From Streptomyces sp. NBC_01276 (GTDB taxonomy: Bacteria; Actinomycetota; Actinomycetes; Streptomycetales; Streptomycetaceae): a stretch of DNA of 64,000 bases. The notes under the pieces are model-generated. The model saw only the letters and a program-made list of their open reading frames with translations. It did not search any database and was not told where the DNA came from. Location of the stretch: positions 410,643-474,642 of the forward strand of contig NZ_CP108444.1 of NCBI RefSeq assembly GCF_041435355.1. Reading direction: 5' to 3'. Position 1 is the first letter of the stretch, and every line of letters begins with the position of its first letter. This document shows positions 34,845-43,674 of this stretch, piece after piece. Both the position numbers and the translations under genes were made by a program.

Positions 34845-34904
34845 GCCGTACTCCCCTGCTTCGTCCATGGATGAGCCCTCGACTTTCGCTGGAATGAGCA
34901 AAAA

Positions 34905-34949
34905 ACAGCCGGGCCGGTTTGTCAATACCAAACCGGCTGTACCGTTTTT
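34905..34949. promoter_or_regulatory. Composite ARE-like operator before SARP gene
   Basis: GCCGGTTTG-TCAATAC-CAAACCGGC forms a dyad, flanked by AAAAACAG and TACCGTTTTT, so that two ARE-like sites overlap end to end. The same design occurs at 49278-49326 before the homologous SARP. Confidence 0.85.
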
Positions 34950-35206
34950 CGCCCCCTACCGACCGCATCAACCCCTGAAGCGCACCCCCTGAACTGGGAC
35001 TTACCTGGCCAGAAGGCCGACGCCAGGCCTCCCCAGGGGCCCGGAAGGCAAGAAGAGTCGCCCCGAGAGGGGTACCCGGCCAGCCACGAAACGGCCGAGA
35101 ACCGACCATGTGGTTGGCTCGCACGCCCCTGCGGCCCCTCCGCACCGACCGCCCCGCCGCCAGGTTCAGACCGCAGAAGGGCATCACCGCGCCACTGGCG
35201 CGATCA

Positions 35207-35229
35207 ATACAAACCGCTTTAGCGGTTTG
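35207..35229. promoter_or_regulatory. ARE-like palindrome
   Basis: CAAACCGCT-TT-AGCGGTTTG is a perfect 9-bp inverted repeat preceded by ATA, as in AREs. It lies about 800 bases before the afsA homologue and about 360 before the SARP. Confidence 0.75.
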
Positions 35230-35954
35230 CTCACCGGCATTCGCGCTCAGCAGTCACTGGAACGACACCGGAGCCCCGCCGGAACACCGCTCGAACCTCA
35301 GGGCCGCCCGCTCCGCCGACGGGCCGGTACCCGGCGCACTCCGGCCCGCGGACCGGCCGCCGCCAGGCCGGTCCGGCGGCGGCGCCGGCCCGCGCCGGTC
35401 CGCCTCCCCCCTCGCGACCGGTGGCCGGATCGGCGGCGGGCGGGCTCCGCCGCACGCCCCCGCGGGCCGACGACATATGCAGGAATCTTCACGTGGGCAA
35501 ACGGTGAACGAAACCCGTGGGGCGACACACCCCGCCCGCGACCCACCCGGCGGCCACGCCCCGCCGCCCGCATCGGCGGCACACCGGCCCCGGAACCCGC
35601 GCACCACCCGTGTACTGCGGGGGTCTGTGCACGGAGGGGCCCGCGCGTCACCCGCCCCGAACCCCTACCGGTGCCACGGGGACCGACGGGCCCGCGGGGG
35701 GCGGGGAGCCGGCCCGCGACCCGCGCGCAAACCGGGGCTCCCCATGCGAATCGGCCATTCTTCGTCCCCGGGGGTTCACCGGACGTCCGACAACCGGTCC
35801 ACGCGCCCCGAGGGGCCCCCTTGAGATGCTTCAGTGCGAGTGGCGGAGACCCGACGCCGGATGAGGGGTGGCGGCACGGACGGTAGGGGGAGGTACGAGT
35901 TGCCGGAATCTCACCTTCCGTATTTTTCATGGCCAAGGGTCGCGATCCCTCTGG

Positions 35955-35982
35955 ATAAAAAACCGGTTGGTATATATTTTTC
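35955..35982 (+). promoter_or_regulatory. ARE-like promoter element of the afsA homologue
   Basis: An AT-rich segment AAAAAACCGGTTGGTATATA, then TTTTTC, sits 45-70 bases before the start codon. It has the AAACCGG core of AREs and overlaps the likely -10 (TATATA). Confidence 0.6.
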
Positions 35983-36026
35983 TCGCAGTCACACCTGTAA
36001 CCGGCCAGCGCTGCCTAGGGGGAACA

Positions 36027-37025
36027 ATGAGCGCGAGCACGTTTCAAGTCGAGCGCACAGCGGGCTACGAACCGGCCTGGCGGACGACCACCCCTCCGCT
36101 CGGACAACGGGGTAACCGCTTCACCTCGCTCACCTCCACCGTCCCGAAGGAATTAGTGCACCGTGCCTCGGTCGCCGAAGTCCTTCTCACCGACTGGGAA
36201 CGGGTCGACCACAGCCGATTCGCCGTCAGCGCGCAGTGGCCCCGCTCCCACAGCTTCTTCACGCCCATCGCGGGCGCCTACCACGACCCCCTCATGTGCG
36301 TCGAAACGATTCGGCAGATCGGCAGCCTGCTGGGCCACGCCGAATACGGAGTCCCTTTCGGCCAGCACTTCCTGCTGTGGGACCTCAGCGTCACCGTCGT
36401 CCCCGAACACCTCCAGGTCAGCAGGACCCCCGCCTCCCTCGACATCGACGTCAGCTGCACCGAGGTGAGACGGCGCAACGGTGACCTGGGCGGCCTGAAC
36501 TACGAGGCCGTGGTCCACCGCGCGGGCCACGTCGTCGCGACGGGACGCGTCTCCTACACCTGCACCACTCCCGCCGTGTACCGGCGCATACGCCCGCCGC
36601 ACACCCTGCTGCCCGGCCACAAGCCGCTGCCCCTGACCGCTCCCGTCGCACCGCAGAGCGTGGGACGGATCTCGCCCACCGACGTGGTCCTGTCACCCAC
36701 CGGTACACCGGACCGCTGGCAGCTCCGGGTGGACTCCCTCCACCCCATCCTCTTCGACCACCCGGTCGACCACGTTCCGGGCATGGTGCTGCTGGAGGCC
36801 GCCCGGCAGGCCGCGTCGGCCGCCCTGGGCCGCTCCTCCCTCCTGCCGCTCAACATCTCCGGCGATTTCAAGCGCTACGCCGAACTCGACGTGCCGTGCT
36901 TCATCGAGGCCGAACGCCTGCACGACGGCGCGCCCGGAGGGGAGGAGACGGTGGTCGTGACGGGCCACCAGGACGGCCACCTCGTCTTCGGTTCCACCGT
37001 GACGGCGGCCCCGTACATCGGCTGA
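36027..37025 (+). CDS. afsA: Gamma-butyrolactone biosynthesis protein, AfsA/FarX family
   Basis: A 332-residue protein with two AfsA hot-dog repeats (about 40-175 and 205-325). Recognisable are VHRASVAEVLLTDW, FFTPIAGAYHDPLMCVETIRQ and DHPVDHVPGMVLLEAARQA. AfsA transfers a beta-ketoacyl chain to dihydroxyacetone phosphate, the committed step of A-factor-type autoregulators. The ATG at 36027 has AGGGGGAA. It faces the NmrA-like gene tail to tail (10 bases) and lies close to a receptor gene, the usual synthase-receptor pairing. Confidence 0.95.
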   Translation: MSASTFQVERTAGYEPAWRTTTPPLGQRGNRFTSLTSTVPKELVHRASVAEVLLTDWERVDHSRFAVSAQWPRSHSFFTPIAGAYHDPLMCVETIRQIGSLLGHAEYGVPFGQHFLLWDLSVTVVPEHLQVSRTPASLDIDVSCTEVRRRNGDLGGLNYEAVVHRAGHVVATGRVSYTCTTPAVYRRIRPPHTLLPGHKPLPLTAPVAPQSVGRISPTDVVLSPTGTPDRWQLRVDSLHPILFDHPVDHVPGMVLLEAARQAASAALGRSSLLPLNISGDFKRYAELDVPCFIEAERLHDGAPGGEETVVVTGHQDGHLVFGSTVTAAPYIG

Positions 37026-37035
37026 CGGGTGCCCC

Positions 37036-37884
37036 TCAGCGCGGCCCGAAGGCCGCCAGGTGCTCCCCGGCCCACTGCCGGAACGAACGGGCCGGCCTGC
37101 CCAGGACGTCCTGAACCGTACTCCCCACCCCGGCCTTGGCCCCGGCACGCTGCCGCTCGGCGCTCTGCAGCAGTGCCTCCGCCACGGCCGCTGGATACCG
37201 CGCCCCCCACACCGCGCGGGCCTGCTCCGGGTCCCACTCCTCGAACCGCAGCGGCCGGCCCAACAGGTCGGACAGCTGGGCCGTCTGCTCCACCGCCGAG
37301 AGCGCCCGGGGTCCGGTCAGCGTGTGTACGCGCCCGGTGTGTCCCGGCTCGCCGAACGCGCGCACGGCCACCTCCGCGATGTCTCCCGGATCGACGCAGG
37401 CGTTCGGCGACGTCCCGTACAGGCCCCGCACGACACCCTCCGCACGTACCGGACCCGCCCAGGAGAGGGCGTTGGACATGAAGGAACGCGGGCGCAGCAG
37501 CGTCCACTCCATCCCCGATCCCCGCAGGACCTCCTCGTTCTCCCGCTGCCAGCGGGTGATGAGGTCATCCGCCCGGCCGTCCCCGACGGCGGCGGCGGAG
37601 AGCTTCACCACGTGCCGCACCCCGGCCGACCGCGCGGCCGCCAGGAACCGCGCGTCGTCGTCGCGGCCGACGCGGCTGGTCACCAGGAAGGCGGTGTCCA
37701 CCCCCCGCACGGCCCGGGCGAGCGAAGCGGGGTCGTCGTAGTCCCCGTGGACGGCCTCGACCGTCGCCGGTCCGGCCACGACACGTTCCGGTTGCCTCGC
37801 CATGGCCCTGACCGCCGGCCCTGAACCGATGCGGCGCAGTACCTCCCGTCCCACCGTCCCGGTGGCCCCCGTCACGAGAATCAT
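37036..37884 (-). CDS. NmrA-family NAD(P)-binding oxidoreductase
   Basis: A 282-residue atypical SDR. VTGATGTVGREVLRRI binds NAD(P), and LRPRSFMSNALSW matches the NmrA/azoreductase-like group. It is divergent from the receptor gene at 38027 and shares the ARE region. A role in reducing the butyrolactone precursor, as for other reductases next to afsA homologues, is possible; otherwise a stress oxidoreductase. Confidence 0.85.
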   Translation of the reverse strand: MILVTGATGTVGREVLRRIGSGPAVRAMARQPERVVAGPATVEAVHGDYDDPASLARAVRGVDTAFLVTSRVGRDDDARFLAAARSAGVRHVVKLSAAAVGDGRADDLITRWQRENEEVLRGSGMEWTLLRPRSFMSNALSWAGPVRAEGVVRGLYGTSPNACVDPGDIAEVAVRAFGEPGHTGRVHTLTGPRALSAVEQTAQLSDLLGRPLRFEEWDPEQARAVWGARYPAAVAEALLQSAERQRAGAKAGVGSTVQDVLGRPARSFRQWAGEHLAAFGPR

Positions 37885-37955
37885 GGTGCTTCCTTCCGGT
37901 CATGTACGCGCCCTCCGGCGCGTACGGGGTTGGCGTGAGAGTTACCCGCTGTAAG

Positions 37956-37979
37956 ATACGTACGGGACGGACGGTTTGC
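37956..37979 (+). promoter_or_regulatory. ARE-like operator before the receptor gene
   Basis: ATACGTACGGGACGGACGG followed by TTTGC lies 48-71 bases before the GTG of the receptor gene, in the divergent gap. Receptor autorepression through this site is expected. Confidence 0.75.
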
Positions 37980-38026
37980 ATCAGGGCTTCCGACGCTCCG
38001 AGAATCCTGTGAGGGAAGGAGCCACA

Positions 38027-38701
38027 GTGGCTGAGCAAATTCGAGCCATCCGCACACGCCAGGCGATCCTCGGCGCGGCGGCCAAGATCTTCGAGGAACG
38101 CGGCTACCAGGCGGCCACCATCTCCGAGATCCTTGCGGAGGCGGGAGTGACCAAGGGAGCCCTGTACTTCCACTTCCAGTCGAAGGAGGACCTGGCCTTC
38201 GGCGTGCTCAACGCGCAGAACCAGAGCCTCGTCGTCCCCGACCGCGCGATCAAGATGCAGGGGATCGTGGACATCGTCATGCTGCACACCCACCGCCTGC
38301 AGACGGACCCGATGGTCCGCGCGGGCGTGCGGCTGACGATGGACCAGCTGGCACAGGGCCTCGACCGCAGCGGCCCCTTCCTCGCCTGGGCCGTGCCGAT
38401 GCGCGAGGGCCTGGAAAGGGCCCAGAGCCAGGGCGAACTGCTCCCCCAGATCGATCCGGCCGAGACCGCCGACGTCATCGTCGGCACCTACGCCGGCATC
38501 CAGTCCATGTCGCAGGCCCTCACCGAGTACGAGGACCTGGTGGTCAGGGTCACCGCGCTCATGCGCCACCTGCTGCCGAGCATCGTGCAGTCCTCCGTCC
38601 TCACCTCCCTGCACCTCGGAGAGAACCGCGGGGCCGAGGTCTACGCCGAGGCCGTCCGGGCGATGGAGATCTCGCAGGCCCGCGAAGACCTCGCCAGCTG
38701 A
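38027..38701 (+). CDS. Gamma-butyrolactone receptor (ArpA/ScbR/FarA family)
   Basis: A 224-residue TetR-type repressor. The HTH (GAAAKIFEERGYQAATISEIL...GVTKGALYFHFQSKE) is canonical and Trp121 (FLAWAVPMREGL) corresponds to the ligand-binding Trp. GTG at 38027 with GGGAAGGA. Of the five such regulators here it lies nearest the AfsA homologue and is the best candidate for the true receptor. Its 3' end overlaps the converging monooxygenase gene by 61 bases. Confidence 0.93.
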   Translation: MAEQIRAIRTRQAILGAAAKIFEERGYQAATISEILAEAGVTKGALYFHFQSKEDLAFGVLNAQNQSLVVPDRAIKMQGIVDIVMLHTHRLQTDPMVRAGVRLTMDQLAQGLDRSGPFLAWAVPMREGLERAQSQGELLPQIDPAETADVIVGTYAGIQSMSQALTEYEDLVVRVTALMRHLLPSIVQSSVLTSLHLGENRGAEVYAEAVRAMEISQAREDLAS

Positions 38702-40191
38702 TCCGCGCCGCCCACGGCCGCGCGCACCCGCGGCCCGAAGTACCAGGACAGGGCGTCGGCCAGCCGGCCGCCGTCCTGTGACCAGGCGATGTGGCCGTCG
38801 GGACGCACCAGCAGCGCCTCGTACGGCATCGCCGGGGTCGGCTGTGCGTGCACCACGCGCACGGTGTCCGACCACGGGCGCGCCTCTTCCCCGTGGCGGC
38901 CGGCCGGCTCGCCGAAGAGGAGGAGGAGCGGGCCTCCCTCCCGCAGGAGCCCGATCAGGTCGGTCTCGCCCGCCCGCGTGAGGATCCGCGCGTTCGGCGG
39001 GAACCGTCCTTCGGACCCGCAGGGCCGGCCCGTGTGGGCGGGCAGCACCGTCCCCTGGCCACTGATCATGTCGCCGATCCGCCCGCCGTCCCGGTCCGCG
39101 GCCAGGAGCCCGGTGAACACCTCGCGCAGCGCGTCGACTTCGGCCCCCTGCCGCATCAGCGCGAGCTGTGCCCGCGTGTTGTCGACGACCCCCTGTGCCG
39201 CCGGCCTGCGTTCGAGGTCGTAGGTGTCCAGCAGGCCCGCACCCGCCGTGCCGCGCACGGCGAGGGCCAGTTTCCAGCCGAGGTTGAGGGCGTCCAGCAC
39301 CCCCGTGCTCAGCCCCTGGCCGCCGATGGGGAAGTGCAGGTGCGCCGCGTCGCCCACCAGGAAGACGCGTTCCGCGCGGAAGGTGCGGGCCAGGCGCGTG
39401 AAGTCGCTGAACCGGCTGATCCACCGGGCCCCTTCCATCGCGACGTCGCGCCCGGCGATCCGGGACACCTCGCGCTGGAGCTCCTGCGGCGACGGCTGCG
39501 CCTCCCGGCCCGCGTGGGCGCCGGAGCAGTCGACGGTACGGATGTGCGTCTCGCCCGCGGGCGTCCGCTTGGAGACGATCCAGCCGCGCGGAGTCCGCAG
39601 CCAGCCCTGCTCCAGGTCACCGGGGTCCCGCAGCCGTGCCAGGCCCACCAGGGCCGACACCGTGGCGGGAGTGGCGTCGGAGTCGATGCCCGCCAGGTCG
39701 CGGACCGTACTGCGGGCCCCGTCCGCCCCGACGACGTAGGCGGCGGAACAGGCAGCCGTCCCCTCCGGCCCCTCGACGGTGAGCCGCACGGCGCCGTCCC
39801 GCTGCGTGACCCCCGTGACCCGGTGCTCCCGCAGTACCCGCGCGCCCGCCGCCAGCGCCCGTGCCTCGAACCGGCGCTCAAGCTCGGCCTGGGGGCGCTT
39901 GAGGATCGGCTCCGGCTCCGTCTCGGGCACGGTGATGAGCAGTTCGTGGATGCCGGCGAAGTGGAACCGGCCCGCGGCCGTACCGGCGGACGCCGGTCCC
40001 ACGTCCGGCGGGAGGTGCCCGCGCCGGGCCAGGCTCTGTACCGCGCGGGCGTGGAGGGTGGTGGCCCTGGGCCGCTCGCTGATCTCCGCCCGCGCCTCCA
40101 GTACCAGCGTGTCGACCCCGTACCCGGCCAGCTCGGCCGCGACCAGCAGACCGACCGGCCCTCCGCCGACGACCACCACTTCAGCGCGCAC
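38641..40191 (-). CDS. FAD-dependent monooxygenase (PHBH type)
   Basis: A 516-residue aromatic hydroxylase with VVGGGPVGLLVAAEL, VGADGARSTVRDLAGI and VFLVGDAAHLHFPIGGQG. The C-terminal 20 residues are encoded inside the converging receptor gene and may be a tail beyond the domain. An ARE-like site lies upstream. It may tailor the polyketide or inactivate an antibiotic; it is distant from the PKS core. Confidence 0.9.
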   Translation of the reverse strand: MRAEVVVVGGGPVGLLVAAELAGYGVDTLVLEARAEISERPRATTLHARAVQSLARRGHLPPDVGPASAGTAAGRFHFAGIHELLITVPETEPEPILKRPQAELERRFEARALAAGARVLREHRVTGVTQRDGAVRLTVEGPEGTAACSAAYVVGADGARSTVRDLAGIDSDATPATVSALVGLARLRDPGDLEQGWLRTPRGWIVSKRTPAGETHIRTVDCSGAHAGREAQPSPQELQREVSRIAGRDVAMEGARWISRFSDFTRLARTFRAERVFLVGDAAHLHFPIGGQGLSTGVLDALNLGWKLALAVRGTAGAGLLDTYDLERRPAAQGVVDNTRAQLALMRQGAEVDALREVFTGLLAADRDGGRIGDMISGQGTVLPAHTGRPCGSEGRFPPNARILTRAGETDLIGLLREGGPLLLLFGEPAGRHGEEARPWSDTVRVVHAQPTPAMPYEALLVRPDGHIAWSQDGGRLADALSWYFGPRVRAAVGGADQLARSSRACEISIARTASA

Positions 40192-40221
40192 GCCGTCCCC
40201 TCTCCCTCACCCGGCGAGGAG

Positions 40222-40249
40222 AAAATATACCGGCTGCCCCGTTCTTTTC
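40222..40249 (-). promoter_or_regulatory. ARE-like operator before FAD monooxygenase
   Basis: ATATACCGGCTGCCCCGTTC with flanking AAA and TTTTC runs resembles the AREs nearby and sits about 30-58 bases before the start. The 83-base gap is shared with the GNAT gene. Confidence 0.6.
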
Positions 40250-40274
40250 AATGACCGGACCGTAGGATCACCAC

Positions 40275-40748
40275 ATGATCAGCTCTTCGCTCCGTCTGGT
40301 ACCGGTCACCCCGGCCGACTTCGAGGCCGTGTGCGCCGTGCGGGTGCACCCGCACCAGGAACACCTCGTCTCCCCCGTCCAGAAGTCGCTGGCCGAGGCC
40401 TACGTCCACGGGGACACCGCCTGGCCGCGGGCCCTGGTCGACGGTGACGAGGTCGTCGGCTTCGTCATGGCCTTCCTCGACATCGTCTGGGACCCGGCGA
40501 AGGACCCGGAGCACCGCCGTTCCGGCCTGTGGCGCCTGAACATCGCGGCCGGCCACCAGGGCAAGGGGTACGGCAGCTTCGCGGTGGGGGCGGTCCTGGA
40601 GGAACTCCGCCGTCGCGGCACCGGGCGGGCGTACGTCTGCTGGGACACCGGCGAGGGCACCCCCGAGCCCTTCTACGCAGGCCTCGGCTTCCGCCACACC
40701 GGCGAATTCAGCGGCGGCCAGACCGTCGGCGTGCTGGACCTGGTGTAG
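40275..40748 (+). CDS. GNAT-family N-acetyltransferase
   Basis: A 157-residue acetyltransferase. LWRLNIAAGHQGKGYGSFAV contains the acetyl-CoA pyrophosphate loop (Q-G-x-G-Y-G), and FYAGLGFRHTGEF is the usual C-terminal motif. Similar to the spermidine/diamine acetyltransferase branch. Substrate unknown; it may acetylate an amine or an antibiotic. Confidence 0.87.
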   Translation: MISSSLRLVPVTPADFEAVCAVRVHPHQEHLVSPVQKSLAEAYVHGDTAWPRALVDGDEVVGFVMAFLDIVWDPAKDPEHRRSGLWRLNIAAGHQGKGYGSFAVGAVLEELRRRGTGRAYVCWDTGEGTPEPFYAGLGFRHTGEFSGGQTVGVLDLV

Positions 40749-40762
40749 CCGCCCCGGATCCG

Positions 40763-41755
40763 TCAGGCCAGCACCACCGTGGCCGAAGTCCCCGCGGGCA
40801 CCGGCGAGGTGCCCGCGCGGAACTCCTGCGGGCTGATCCCGCGCACCCGCTTGAAGGCCGTCGACAGCGCGAACGCGCTCCCGTAGCCGACCCGGCGGGC
40901 CACCGTCGCCACCGTGGCCTCCGGCTCGCGCAGCAGGTCGGCGGCCAGGGCCAGCCGCCAGCCCGTCAGGTACGCGACCGGCGGCTCCCCGACGAGCGCG
41001 GTGAACCGGCGGGCCAGCACGGCCCGCGACACCCCCGCCCGCCGTGCGAGTTCCGCCACGGTCCAGCCGTGCGCGGGGTCCTCGTGCAGCAGCCGCAGGG
41101 CGACCCCGACGACCGGATCGCCCTGCGCCCGGTGCCAGGCCGGTGCCCCCGAGCCGGGAGCGGCGAGCCACGCCCGCAGCACGCCGATCAGCAACAGGTC
41201 CAACAGCCGGTCCAGCACCAGCTCCTGGCCGGGCTCGTCACGGGCCGTCTCGGAGGCCAGCAGCCCGATCAGGGTGGCGTCGGCCGCCCCGGCCGGCCGG
41301 ACCAGCACCGTCGGGAGCGTGCCCAGCAGCCGCCGCCCGACCTCGCTCGGGGCCTGGTAGGTGCCGCTCAGCAGCACCGCCGCCCCCGGCTCCTCCCGGG
41401 CGTCGCCCCAGGTCCGCACACCCCGCGCCAGGGTGTCCGTCAGGTCCTCGCCCTCCTCCGTGCTGCACCGCTGGTCCGGTCCCACCACGATCTGCGGGAC
41501 GTCGGTGCCGGGGGTGCCGGGGCTGTCGGCGAGCCCGTACGGCGCGGGTCCCCGTACCACCGCCACGTCGCCGGGGCCGATCAGGACCGGCTCGCGGTCC
41601 CCGGGCAGCAGCCACGCGGACCCGCTCACCAGGGCGATCACCGACAGCGGGGCCCTGTCCTCGACCCTCAGGGACCAGGGCGGGTTGAGGACGGACTTGA
41701 GGATGAAGGCCCCGCGGGCCTGGGGCCCGTCCAGCAGGCCGGTCAGCGTGTCCAT
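40763..41755 (-). CDS. AraC-family regulator with cupin domain
   Basis: A 330-residue regulator: N-terminal cupin-type AraC domain (PWSLRVEDRAPLSVIALVSG) and two C-terminal HTHs (WTVAELARRAGVSRAVLARRF; VARRVGYGSAFALSTAFKR). ATG at 41755 with GGAGG. It follows the NmrA-like gene by 29 bases and probably forms an operon with it or controls it. Confidence 0.9.
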   Translation of the reverse strand: MDTLTGLLDGPQARGAFILKSVLNPPWSLRVEDRAPLSVIALVSGSAWLLPGDREPVLIGPGDVAVVRGPAPYGLADSPGTPGTDVPQIVVGPDQRCSTEEGEDLTDTLARGVRTWGDAREEPGAAVLLSGTYQAPSEVGRRLLGTLPTVLVRPAGAADATLIGLLASETARDEPGQELVLDRLLDLLLIGVLRAWLAAPGSGAPAWHRAQGDPVVGVALRLLHEDPAHGWTVAELARRAGVSRAVLARRFTALVGEPPVAYLTGWRLALAADLLREPEATVATVARRVGYGSAFALSTAFKRVRGISPQEFRAGTSPVPAGTSATVVLA

Positions 41756-41784
41756 GCCTCCATCCTCCCTCCCCGCCGCGCCGC

Positions 41785-42678
41785 TCAGACGTCCCAGACG
41801 CCGGTCGCCGCCACCTCGCGGGCGTAGTCGGCGAAGTCCTTCGGCGCCCTGCCCAGCACCTCGCGCACCCCGTCGACCAGATGCGCGTTGCGTCCGTCCA
41901 GGATCACGGTGAACAGCTCCACGAACTCCTCGGGCAGACCGTTCTCGCGCAGCACCGCCCGGTACTCCTCCGCCGAGACGGGCACGTACGCGATCTCGCG
42001 CCCGGTCGCCTTCGACAGCTCGTCCGCCACGTCGGCGAGGGAGAGCAGGCGCGGTCCGGACAGCTCGTAGGTCCGGCCGACGTGCCGGTCGTCGGTGAGC
42101 GCGGCCACCACCACGTCGGCGATGTCCCCGGCGTCGACGAAGGGTTCGACGGCGTCGGCGACCGGCAGGGCGATCTCCCCCGCCCGTACGGAGTCCAGGA
42201 AGAAGCTCTCGTCGAAGTTCTGGTCGAACCAGCTGGCGCGGACGACGGTCCACTCGGCGCCCGGCACCTTCAGCCGGCTCTCGCAGAGCTCCGCGGACTC
42301 CTCACCGCGGCCGGACAGCAGCACCAGCCTGCGGGCCCCCGCGGCCACCGCCGCCGAGGCCAGGGCGCCGATCAGGTCGGGGGCACCGGGCACGGAGAGG
42401 TCCGGCTGGAAGGTCACGTACACCCGGTCCACCCCCTCCAGCGCGGCCCCCCACCCGGCGGGGTCGTCCCAGTCGAAGGCCGGCTCCCCCACGCGCGACC
42501 CGACCCGTACCGCGTCCCCCCGGTCCCGCAGCCGCTCCACGACCCGCCGTCCGGTCTTGCCGCGGCCCCCGATCACCAGGGTCAGCGCCGGCCGTCCCGC
42601 GTTCTCGTTCACGTCCCCGTCCACGTCCACGTCCACGTCCACGTCCCCGTTCACGTTCTCGTTCTCGTTCTTCGTCAT
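41785..42678 (-). CDS. NmrA-family oxidoreductase with Asp/Asn-repeat N-terminus
   Basis: A 297-residue NAD(P)-binding protein; the Rossmann motif VIGGRGKTGRRVVERL starts at about residue 35, after an acidic N-terminus of N-E and D-V repeats encoded by hexanucleotide repeats. The rest (VYVTFQPDLSVPGAPDL, VVRASWFDQNFDESFF) resembles quinone or azo-reductase-like NmrA proteins. The real start may be downstream, or the tail a slippage product. Confidence 0.85.
   Translation of the reverse strand: MTKNENENVNGDVDVDVDVDGDVNENAGRPALTLVIGGRGKTGRRVVERLRDRGDAVRVGSRVGEPAFDWDDPAGWGAALEGVDRVYVTFQPDLSVPGAPDLIGALASAAVAAGARRLVLLSGRGEESAELCESRLKVPGAEWTVVRASWFDQNFDESFFLDSVRAGEIALPVADAVEPFVDAGDIADVVVAALTDDRHVGRTYELSGPRLLSLADVADELSKATGREIAYVPVSAEEYRAVLRENGLPEEFVELFTVILDGRNAHLVDGVREVLGRAPKDFADYAREVAATGVWDV
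42602..42671. repeat. Hexanucleotide-type repeat in the NmrA-like 5' end
   Basis: Units of GTCCAC, with GTTCTC and GTTCAC variants, encode the (DV)n and (NE)n N-terminus of the gene at 41785-42678. Likely prone to slipped-strand change. Confidence 0.75.
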
Positions 42679-42796
42679 GCACCCCAGTCAACCGCCGCCC
42701 ATCGAGACGGAACATGGCCCAGAAGCTCACCTCCATGTGCGAGCGTCTCGCCGCAATCACTTCGACACCGCGCGCGAAAACCCTGATCATCCTGTG

Positions 42797-43663
42797 ATGA
42801 CCTGGACCGAACGCATCGTCATCCGGGACGGCGTACGCCTGTCCTGCCGCGACTGGGGCGGCAGCGGCACCCCCGTCCTCCTCCTGCACGGCCTCGCCGG
42901 CCACGCCGGGGAATGGGACGCCGCCGCGGCCCACCTGTCCGCCCGCCACCGCGTCATCGCCCTCGACCAGCGCGGCCACGGCGCCTCCGAACGCCGACCG
43001 GCCGACGTCTCCCGCGAGGCACACGTCGCGGACGTGCTCGCCGTCTCCGCGCAACTCGGCCTCGACCGCCCCGTGCTGGTCGGCCAGTCCCTGGGCGGCC
43101 ACACCGCGATGCTGACCGCCGCCGCCCACCCCCGCCCGGTCCGCGCCCTCGTCCTGGTCGACGCCGGTCCGGCCGCCGCCGCCCCGGACACCCCCGCCAC
43201 GATCGACGAGGGCCTCGGCTCCTGGCCCCTGCCCTTCCCCTCCCCGGACGCGGCACGGGAGTTCCTCGGCAGCGAGGCCTGGGCAGCGGGCCTGGAGCGC
43301 CGCCACGACGGCTGGCACCCGCGCTTCGACCGCGACGTCATGGTCGCCACGATCACCCCCCTCACCACCCGCCCCTGGTGGCCCGAATGGCAGCGCGTCG
43401 CCTGCCCCGCCCTCGTCGTCCTGGGCGAGCGGGGCATCATCCCGCCCGCCGAATCCGCGGAGATGCTGCGCCTCGCCGGCCCGGACACCACCCTGGTCTC
43501 GGTCCCCGGCTCCGGCCACGACGTCCACCTCGACCGCCCCGAGGTCCTGCACTCCCTGCTCTCCGGCTTCCTGGACGCCCTCCCCGGGGCTGACCCGGCC
43601 CCGCCGGAGGGGGCGGGCCCGCCCGCGCAAACCCGGGTGCGCGGCCCCCGCACCGGGTATTAG
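42797..43663 (+). CDS. Alpha/beta hydrolase
   Basis: A 288-residue hydrolase. LLLHGLAGHAGEW (oxyanion region), VGQSLGGHT (nucleophile Ser) and GSGHDVHLDRP (His) are intact. It could be a lactonase, esterase or haloperoxidase-type enzyme. Divergent from the NmrA-like gene. A degrading role toward butyrolactones is conceivable because of the neighbourhood, but not shown. Confidence 0.87.
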   Translation: MTWTERIVIRDGVRLSCRDWGGSGTPVLLLHGLAGHAGEWDAAAAHLSARHRVIALDQRGHGASERRPADVSREAHVADVLAVSAQLGLDRPVLVGQSLGGHTAMLTAAAHPRPVRALVLVDAGPAAAAPDTPATIDEGLGSWPLPFPSPDAAREFLGSEAWAAGLERRHDGWHPRFDRDVMVATITPLTTRPWWPEWQRVACPALVVLGERGIIPPAESAEMLRLAGPDTTLVSVPGSGHDVHLDRPEVLHSLLSGFLDALPGADPAPPEGAGPPAQTRVRGPRTGY

Positions 43664-43674
43664 GGTCGACTCCC

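Larger units (their letters stand above)
34950..36026. other. Long non-coding upstream region of the afsA homologue
   Basis: About 1.1 kb with no convincing gene; frames here have poor composition and no ribosome sites. It contains ARE-like sites at 35207-35229 and 35955-35982. It could hold a long leader or an unrecognised small RNA. Confidence 0.5.

Noticed and set aside
35108..35936. Several frames of 110-260 residues before the afsA homologue
   Set aside because: Overlapping in many phases, Pro/Arg-rich, no ribosome site or family resemblance; treated as non-coding.
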